64,000 nt of DNA from Hydractinia symbiolongicarpus (Eukaryota; Cnidaria; Hydrozoa; Anthoathecata; Hydractiniidae): positions 13,765,351 through 13,829,350 of the forward strand of contig NC_079877.1 of assembly GCF_029227915.1 (NCBI RefSeq), read 5' to 3'. Positions 61,301 through 64,000 of this stretch are shown one piece after another; position 1 is the first letter of the stretch; the number at the start of each line of letters is the position of its first letter. A model generated the notes under the pieces. The model did no database searches. It saw nothing but the letters and a program-made list of their open reading frames with translations, and was not told the DNA's origin. The translations under genes were made by a program, and so were the position numbers.

Positions 61301-64000
61301 ATCAGGCACAATTGTAAACATTTCAAGATGTAGAAATGCTGAATATTTCTTGTATTTTTATTTGGTTCTTATTTGACAGCTTAAACTCAACCAATAAGAA
61401 GTCATGTGTGTACAGTTTCTTAAAAATACAACAGTCTCTTATTATTAGTACTAAGATATGCAATTATTTCAAGTTTTTTCATACCTTAGATCCCTTTTGT
61501 TAAGATTTTAGGTGTTAAGATTTATTTCGCTCAGGTATTAAAGCCTTTACATGGATTTGAAATAAGATTTCAAACTGCAAGAACATTTTTGCTGTGTCAG
61601 TACAGATTTTTTCAATTGGGGTTTTGCTTTAGTGACGGATGCAGGAAGTATTTACGCCTATATTCACTATATATATATATATACACTCGACCCACTATAC
61701 ACAAAATCTGATTATTATTATGTTCTATTTACAAAAAGATAAACTCGAAAAAAAAAACTAATCTTGGAAATTTTATTTCCCTCTTAAATGAAAAGGCTGT
61801 CTAAAAGAACTATGGTCAGTGATAAAAGTAAGCTTAATGTACTGTGCAATAATATGATGTATTAGTGTTTCTCCATCTATTTTGTACCTTAGGTGTGGGA
61901 TTTTGAAAGTGTAGATACTGCCGATGCAGTTGATGAAAGCAAACTGTTTGAACTTGAACCCATGTCAGAATTAAAAGTAAATATAATTATGATTTCTTAA
62001 TTTACTCTCTGCTGTCAGTCAATTCATGTATGGATGATTTGCAAAGGAAAAATCGCCTTCACCTTAAGTAGTGTAAAAAAGTAACAATCGTTCAGTAGGA
62101 AATCCTTAAAAGTAACAATCATTCAGTATGAAATCCTAAAAAGTAACAATTGTTCAGTAGGAAACCCTAAAAATTAAAAATCGTTCAGTAGGAAATCCTT
62201 AAAAATAACAATCTTTTAGTAGGAAATCCTAAAAAAATAACAATCTTTTAGTAGGAAATCCTGAAAAAGTAGATTATTCTTGATAAAATGGTATTGTCAT
62301 ACCCTGCTACTCAAGGTTGTTTCCTACTATATTGTGCCAGAAAGCCTTTGTAACACATAAGGTGATATGTTTAGGTTGGTAATGAAGTGAAGTTATTATC
62401 TATGGTAAAATCAGTTGATGATGAAGAATCTACCATATGGTATGCCCAGGTAGGATATTGTATTTGTAACTAGTTTTAAGCTGCTGTGTAATACATATGG
62501 TTAGTCAGAATATGTTGATATTTTTTCCTTAAATACTAAACTCTAATATTAGCATAACCAGCATTAATTATTATTAGCACCGGAGGGGTCAAAGTGCCCA
62601 CGGGATCTTAGACTGTCCATAACCTTTGTTCGGCATCTACTTGATTCCTGAAATTTTGTGACTTTTCCTAAGTAGTAAATTGTAATTTTTATGGTAAAAT
62701 TTTATACTTTATTAAATTTTTGCGACAGAGTGAATATTATGTGCATTTTAAAACGTGCTGATCTGCATTTATGAATTTTGAAAGATGTTGTAATATAATT
62801 AACTAAACTAAAGTGTTGCTAAGGAGATTTATGGGTCATAGGGCTGAAACACAGTCTAGATTTAAAGGGAATACCTGGAATGCTATATTTATCATATTTA
62901 AGAGGAAAAACAGATGTTTTTACCTTTAACTAAACTAAAGTGTTGCTAAGGAGATAAATGGTGGAATGGGGAGAAACACAGACCAGATTTATACCTCACC
63001 TGAAACATCTATGAATGCCATATTTATGTCGCACTAGATAAAAAAGCTGATGTTTATAACGTTAAAAAACCCTATTGGTACAAAAAGTTTTTTTAAAAAT
63101 CAATAAGTTGTTATTAATAAATATTATTCATTGTATTTATATTGTTATAGGATGCTTCTGGTGGAATATGGAAATTGGATTTGTCCTTTTCGCATACTGT
63201 ATGTCATGGTATTTTTATGATCCAATTATTTATCAACTTCCTAAAGTTTTTATAAATCCATCTTTATTAGAGGGAACCTGGTGCAAATTTTACTACCCTT
63301 ATTACTTTTTAATCACTTTTGTTTTAGATAGGTTTAGGCTAAAACATTTTAGAGTTTTTTTTCCATTAACATTATGAACAAAAAAGTTGGATTTTTATAT
63401 GTTTGTTGAAGGAAGGTAGAGCTAGGTAAAGAAAATTTAAACAATTTTTTTATGAAAGGGTATCTTTTTTGACCTAATTGTAATATAAATTGAAATTATT
63501 TTTTTTAAAAATAATGACATCAATTTTGTTTTTTATTACAATATTTGTTTAAATTAGTTTGTATACAACTTTTTTTAAAAATTGAATCATGCAGACTATA
63601 AGTTATCATTTTCTTCTTCTTTTTTATTCGTTTATTTAGAGTCAATCTCCCGATAAATTATTTTCATATCATTCTGGGAATGTTTCGACTGTAGCATTAT
63701 CCCCTATCTCTCATTTTGCAGCCACAACTGGACAGGATGGTGAGTACAAATTTGTTTTTTTGATAACACAGTTTCTTTTAGAAGGTTAAATACATAAAAA
63801 ACACATTTTATTTCAGGTACTGTTCGTTTATTTGACTTTCTATCAAAGATTCCACTCTGCAACAAAAAGTTTAATTTCTCTGGATGTTCACTTCTCTGGA
63901 TGCCTAAAATCGTAAGTGTTTTTCTATCATCCGTCATTTTGATAACATTCTATCAAACCCTGATTTATTCTTTAATTTTTTTAGGTTGATTCCACATGCT
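34185..64000 (+). CDS. CFAP44: CFAP44 (WDR52), 5' half; continues past window
   Basis: Overall gene span; exons are listed separately. The protein is a large WD-repeat component of motile cilia and flagella that sits near the inner dynein arm region and tether of the axoneme (family knowledge). Recognition rests on the exons from 57503 on: [24 protein letters not shown], the AEKG-x-x-PDIIIYE block, [47 protein letters not shown] and [14 protein letters not shown], all in CFAP44 order. Exon 1 and the acidic exon are assigned by phase and position. A 10-kb and a 2.4-kb intron carry mobile elements. The 3' half, with the coiled-coil C-terminus expected for the family, lies beyond base 64000. Confidence 0.9.
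34350..38464 (+). other. First part of the large CFAP44 intron 1
   Basis: AT-rich. A dispersed-repeat type sequence with GGGGCGGATACAGGATTT and GGGGGTCTAGGGGGC is at 35545-35665; an ATG/GAT microsatellite is at 37447-37462. No exon recognised. Confidence 0.45.
38465..39194 (-). mobile_element. BEL/Pao retrotransposon fragment: integrase (copy in unit 1)
   Basis: On the - strand, [16 protein letters not shown] (region after RT/RNase H) is followed by an integrase core with [22 protein letters not shown], a [14 protein letters not shown] block and ASSHMGGV. The D...D...E residues are visible. Frame breaks separate the two parts, so it is inactive. The remaining element is missing on this side. 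Confidence 0.8.
39195..44460 (-). mobile_element. BEL/Pao retrotransposon, degenerate (unit 1)
   Basis: Antisense to CFAP44. Reading the - strand from high to low coordinates: gag N-terminus with a charged helix ([21 protein letters not shown]) at 44412-44164; gag middle [11 protein letters not shown] at 43615; Cys-rich knuckle and protease-like LLDRQSG around 43250-42980; reverse transcriptase with FFVDDMLKS and [12 protein letters not shown] at 42167-41832; a linker at 41161-40778; and a second integrase type with [19 protein letters not shown] and [13 protein letters not shown] at 40695-40054. Many stops and frameshifts; LTR ends were not resolved. Confidence 0.75.
44530..44610 (+). CDS. 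CFAP44: CFAP44 81-nt exon, copy 1
   Basis: Acceptor TTTATAG, donor GTGAGA, phase 0 both sides, 27 codons: [12 protein letters not shown], then [15 protein letters not shown]. It joins exon 1 (PKEK) to the acidic exon (IPKSKQ) without a frameshift. The first half is helix- or coiled-coil-like. Confidence 0.65.
44750..46620 (+). mobile_element. Gag-like element (putative DIRS/tyrosine-recombinase type), copy 1
   Basis: Sense-strand gag-like protein in pieces: [20 protein letters not shown] near 45200, then a long frame 45519-46610 with [17 protein letters not shown] and [14 protein letters not shown]. Its C-terminal Cys/His zinc-binding part (C-x-F-x-H-x-C-x-x-C...HP...C) is thrown out of frame by a nine-C run at 46243-46252, where copy 2 has seven C. 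The start codon region is also broken by a small deletion. No recombinase or RT is present. Assignment to the DIRS-like group is from the look of the protein only. Confidence 0.5.
46573..47110 (-). mobile_element. BEL/Pao gag N-terminal fragment, second copy in unit 1
   Basis: Near-identical to 44.0-44.46 kb, and extending further with RVKLxELQ-type helix plus [21 protein letters not shown] upstream on the - strand. It sits directly before the second 81-nt exon, as the first copy does before the first. Confidence 0.75.
47164..47244 (+). CDS. CFAP44: CFAP44 81-nt exon, copy 2
   Basis: Same splice sites and phase as copy 1. Differs from it at two residues (DHPRALSS instead of DQPCALSS). Open, no stop. 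Confidence 0.55.
47245..47726 (+). other. CFAP44 intron segment at end of duplication unit 1
   Basis: Matches 55099-55600 closely, e.g. AACTAATAAGCCAGAGTGGC and the GTCTAGTGTTCTTTGTG block. It marks the end of the unit; at about 47727 the sequence jumps back to the integrase fragment. Confidence 0.65.
47724..48303 (-). mobile_element. BEL/Pao integrase fragment (unit 2)
   Basis: Copy of 38617-39194 with a few substitutions. It starts inside the integrase at CMIHLDN, so the DNGSN-to-HMGGV end is missing here. That break point gives the left edge of the duplicated unit. Confidence 0.8.
48304..51440 (-). mobile_element. BEL/Pao retrotransposon, degenerate (unit 2)
   Basis: Copy of the 39.2-42.5 kb part: RT with FYVDDMLKS at 51102-50800, linker at 50343-50113, and the best-preserved integrase at 49977-49429 ([40 protein letters not shown]), followed by [19 protein letters not shown] at 49406-49176. 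The gag middle and protease found in unit 1 are missing. Extra bases in 48.48-48.66 kb are not in unit 1. Confidence 0.75.
51680..51910 (-). mobile_element. BEL/Pao gag N-terminal piece before exon copy 3
   Basis: Matches 54600-54815 nearly base for base, including the TTAGTCATTTTTTATC start region ([19 protein letters not shown] on the - strand). A short deletion is present relative to the later copy. Confidence 0.65.
52107..52187 (+). CDS. CFAP44: CFAP44 81-nt exon, copy 3
   Basis: Same acceptor, donor and phase. Encodes [16 protein letters not shown] then [11 protein letters not shown]. Identical in coding sequence to copy 4, distinct from copies 1 and 2. Confidence 0.55.
52315..54185 (+). 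mobile_element. Gag-like element (putative DIRS/tyrosine-recombinase type), copy 2
   Basis: Copy of 44.75-46.62 kb. Here the ATG at 52709 is intact ([19 protein letters not shown]) and the C-terminal zinc-binding motif is in frame ([10 protein letters not shown], then [10 protein letters not shown] and HPATQC at 53990-54085). The frame is broken instead at about 53110-53130 and again at about 53488, where a few bases present in copy 1 are missing. The two copies carry different lesions. Confidence 0.5.
54155..54815 (-). mobile_element. BEL/Pao gag N-terminal fragment (unit 2)
   Basis: The longest gag N-terminus in the window, open over 160 codons at 54815-54333 on the - strand: [52 protein letters not shown]. 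Typical BEL/Pao gag start (helical, charged). Confidence 0.75.
55018..55098 (+). CDS. CFAP44: CFAP44 81-nt exon, copy 4
   Basis: Same acceptor, donor and phase, coding sequence identical to copy 3. It is the copy nearest the next CFAP44 exon, and 500 bases of flanking intron follow it, so it may be the ancestral position. Confidence 0.6.
55601..56534 (+). other. Unique CFAP44 intron after the duplication
   Basis: AT-rich, no exon or repeat recognised. Ends in a TTTTAATAG acceptor. Confidence 0.5.
56535..57396 (+). CDS. CFAP44: CFAP44 large acidic exon
   Basis: Phase 0 in, phase 1 out, 287 codons open. Encodes a Ser/Asp/Glu/Asn-rich, probably disordered stretch with recurrent AEE-type blocks ([26 protein letters not shown]). 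N-termini of CFAP44 proteins are often acidic and poorly conserved, so identity rests on phase and the exons that follow. Confidence 0.78.
57503..57626 (+). CDS. CFAP44: CFAP44 exon ending at U12-like donor
   Basis: Phase 1 in after TTTTAG, phase 2 out. Continues the acidic stretch ([15 protein letters not shown]) into DVPPDILTL, the entry to the conserved core. The exon must end at or before TA, since the frame then meets TAG; GTATCTTTC follows, a U12-type donor. Confidence 0.75.
57627..57749 (+). other. U12-type intron with non-AG acceptor
   Basis: Donor GTATCTTTC is close to the U12 consensus, and TACCTTAACT at 57731-57740 is a near-perfect U12 branch site. The frame needed for [13 protein letters not shown] has a TAA at 57736-57738 and no AG between there and 57751. 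The best junction is at CG/T (57748-57749), giving Tyr then HSFG. Confidence 0.6.
57750..57912 (+). CDS. CFAP44: CFAP44 core exon, start of WD propeller
   Basis: Phase 2 in, phase 0 out at GTAAGG. Encodes [16 protein letters not shown], a [11 protein letters not shown] strand pattern and [11 protein letters not shown], all conserved in CFAP44. Confidence 0.82.
58022..58234 (+). CDS. CFAP44: CFAP44 WD exon (VHPNR to WDWNE)
   Basis: Phase 0 both sides, 71 codons. Contains [18 protein letters not shown] and [17 protein letters not shown], one full WD repeat. The donor is GTATAC. Confidence 0.92.
58348..58454 (+). CDS. CFAP44: CFAP44 WD exon ([10 protein letters not shown])
   Basis: Phase 0 in, phase 2 out. 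[15 protein letters not shown] and [10 protein letters not shown] form the next WD blade; the final Trp-containing strand is in the following exon. Confidence 0.92.
58594..58682 (+). CDS. CFAP44: CFAP44 WD exon ([10 protein letters not shown])
   Basis: Phase 2 in, phase 1 out. Encodes [21 protein letters not shown] and ELSDIS, the highly conserved CFAP44 signature after the GHIKFW strand. Confidence 0.92.
58683..61063 (+). other. 2.4-kb CFAP44 intron
   Basis: Contains the Penelope-like fragment listed separately. The rest (58683-59080 and 60000-61063) is AT-rich with nothing recognised. Confidence 0.55.
59085..60000 (-). mobile_element. Penelope-like retroelement 3' fragment with GIY-YIG endonuclease
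   Basis: On the - strand an RT thumb-like stretch ([20 protein letters not shown], then [14 protein letters not shown]) at 59950-59800 leads to a GIY-YIG domain at 59652-59428: [22 protein letters not shown] and [18 protein letters not shown]. The 3' end has the GACGTTTCGGGAGATCC-type stretch common in these elements (59134-59150). The upstream RT core is missing. Confidence 0.8.
61064..61254 (+). CDS. CFAP44: CFAP44 WD exon ([13 protein letters not shown])
   Basis: Phase 1 in, phase 0 out. [21 protein letters not shown] and [26 protein letters not shown] match the family closely. The donor GTTTGA is weak, but phase fits. Confidence 0.92.
61255..61892 (+). other. CFAP44 intron
   Basis: Short AT microsatellites at 61262-61275 and 61668-61683. 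Nothing else seen. Confidence 0.5.
61893..61976 (+). CDS. CFAP44: CFAP44 WD exon ([11 protein letters not shown])
   Basis: Phase 0 both sides, 28 codons: [16 protein letters not shown], then ELEPMSELK, a conserved CFAP44 stretch. Confidence 0.9.
62075..62270 (+). repeat. Tandem repeat of about 31 bp, about 6 units
   Basis: Imperfect head-to-tail units around AACAATCGTTCAGTAGGAAA in the intron between two CFAP44 exons. Units drift gradually (CGTTCAG to CTTTTAG). Confidence 0.85.
62375..62449 (+). CDS. CFAP44: CFAP44 exon ([13 protein letters not shown])
   Basis: Phase 0 both sides, 25 codons, ending TIWYAQ. Small, but splice sites (TTTAG, GTAGGA) and phase fit. Confidence 0.85.
62450..63150 (+). 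other. CFAP44 intron with a diverged direct duplication
   Basis: CTAAACTAAAGTGTTGCTAAG and about 120 bases after it occur twice (about 62800 and 62930), with divergence in the later part. No coding signal. Confidence 0.6.
63151..63198 (+). CDS. CFAP44: CFAP44 short exon ([13 protein letters not shown])
   Basis: Phase 0 both sides, 16 codons, GTTATAG acceptor and GTATGT donor. Continues the propeller strand GGIWKLDL. Confidence 0.85.
63199..63639 (+). other. CFAP44 intron
   Basis: AT-rich. An open frame reading through from the previous exon region is intronic. Nothing recognised. Confidence 0.5.
63640..63739 (+). CDS. CFAP44: CFAP44 WD exon ([15 protein letters not shown])
   Basis: Phase 0 in, phase 1 out. 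[21 protein letters not shown] starts a new WD repeat and ends in QD. Confidence 0.9.
63817..63911 (+). CDS. CFAP44: CFAP44 WD exon (GTVRLFDF)
   Basis: Phase 1 in, phase 0 out. [19 protein letters not shown] completes the repeat from the previous exon (DGTVRLFD). Confidence 0.9.
63985..64000 (+). CDS. CFAP44: CFAP44 exon, cut by window end
   Basis: Acceptor TTTTTTAG then VDSTC in phase 0. The exon continues outside the window. Confidence 0.75.

Noticed and set aside
1-64000. Prokaryotic systems such as CRISPR arrays, operons or toxin-antitoxin pairs
   Set aside because: Spliced genes and animal-type domains throughout. The tandem repeats have no spacers and are minisatellites.

Overview
The window is animal DNA: AT-rich, with many short exons, GT-AG introns and no operons. 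Tandem Ig, TSP1, FN3-like and PAN modules, a ciliary CFAP44 gene, and BEL/Pao, Penelope-like, Helitron, Harbinger and gag-like element remnants suggest a cnidarian. A hydrozoan is my guess from composition and domain style; no single marker proves it. Exon borders were read by eye from splice signals, phase and domain continuity.

Region 1 (1-17.3 kb, + strand) is the 3' part of a large immunoglobulin-superfamily receptor gene. At least 18 Ig domains, mostly one per exon with phase-1 borders, are followed by one thrombospondin type 1 repeat, a tiny linker exon, a transmembrane exon and an acidic, tyrosine-containing cytoplasmic tail ending at 16992. Two transmembrane exons have the same phases and can only be used as alternatives; a third hydrophobic reading would give a short-tailed form. 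The 3' UTR holds a 33-bp minisatellite that multiplies the AATAAA signal. Several introns carry minisatellites.

Region 2 (19.3-30.8 kb, + strand) has seven phase-compatible exons that look like a second extracellular-type gene: FN3-like segments, then a terminal PAN/apple domain. One FN3 exon has an in-frame TGA, so the gene may be decaying, truncated or misread there. Its large introns contain a pogo/Tigger-like MITE, a tandem array of a short Helitron-like element and a Harbinger remnant. Its 5' end was not found.

Region 3 (34.2 kb to the window end, + strand) is the 5' half of CFAP44 (WDR52), a WD-repeat protein of motile cilia. A 55-codon first exon is followed by a 10-kb intron, an 81-nt exon present four times, a large acidic exon and a run of WD-repeat exons that continues past base 64000. 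The four 81-nt exons lie inside a nested tandem duplication (about 38.6-47.7 and 47.7-55.6 kb) built from antisense BEL/Pao pieces and a sense gag-like element. One CFAP44 intron looks U12-type and lacks a normal AG acceptor. The three genes share orientation but show no functional link; only the first two are of cell-surface type.
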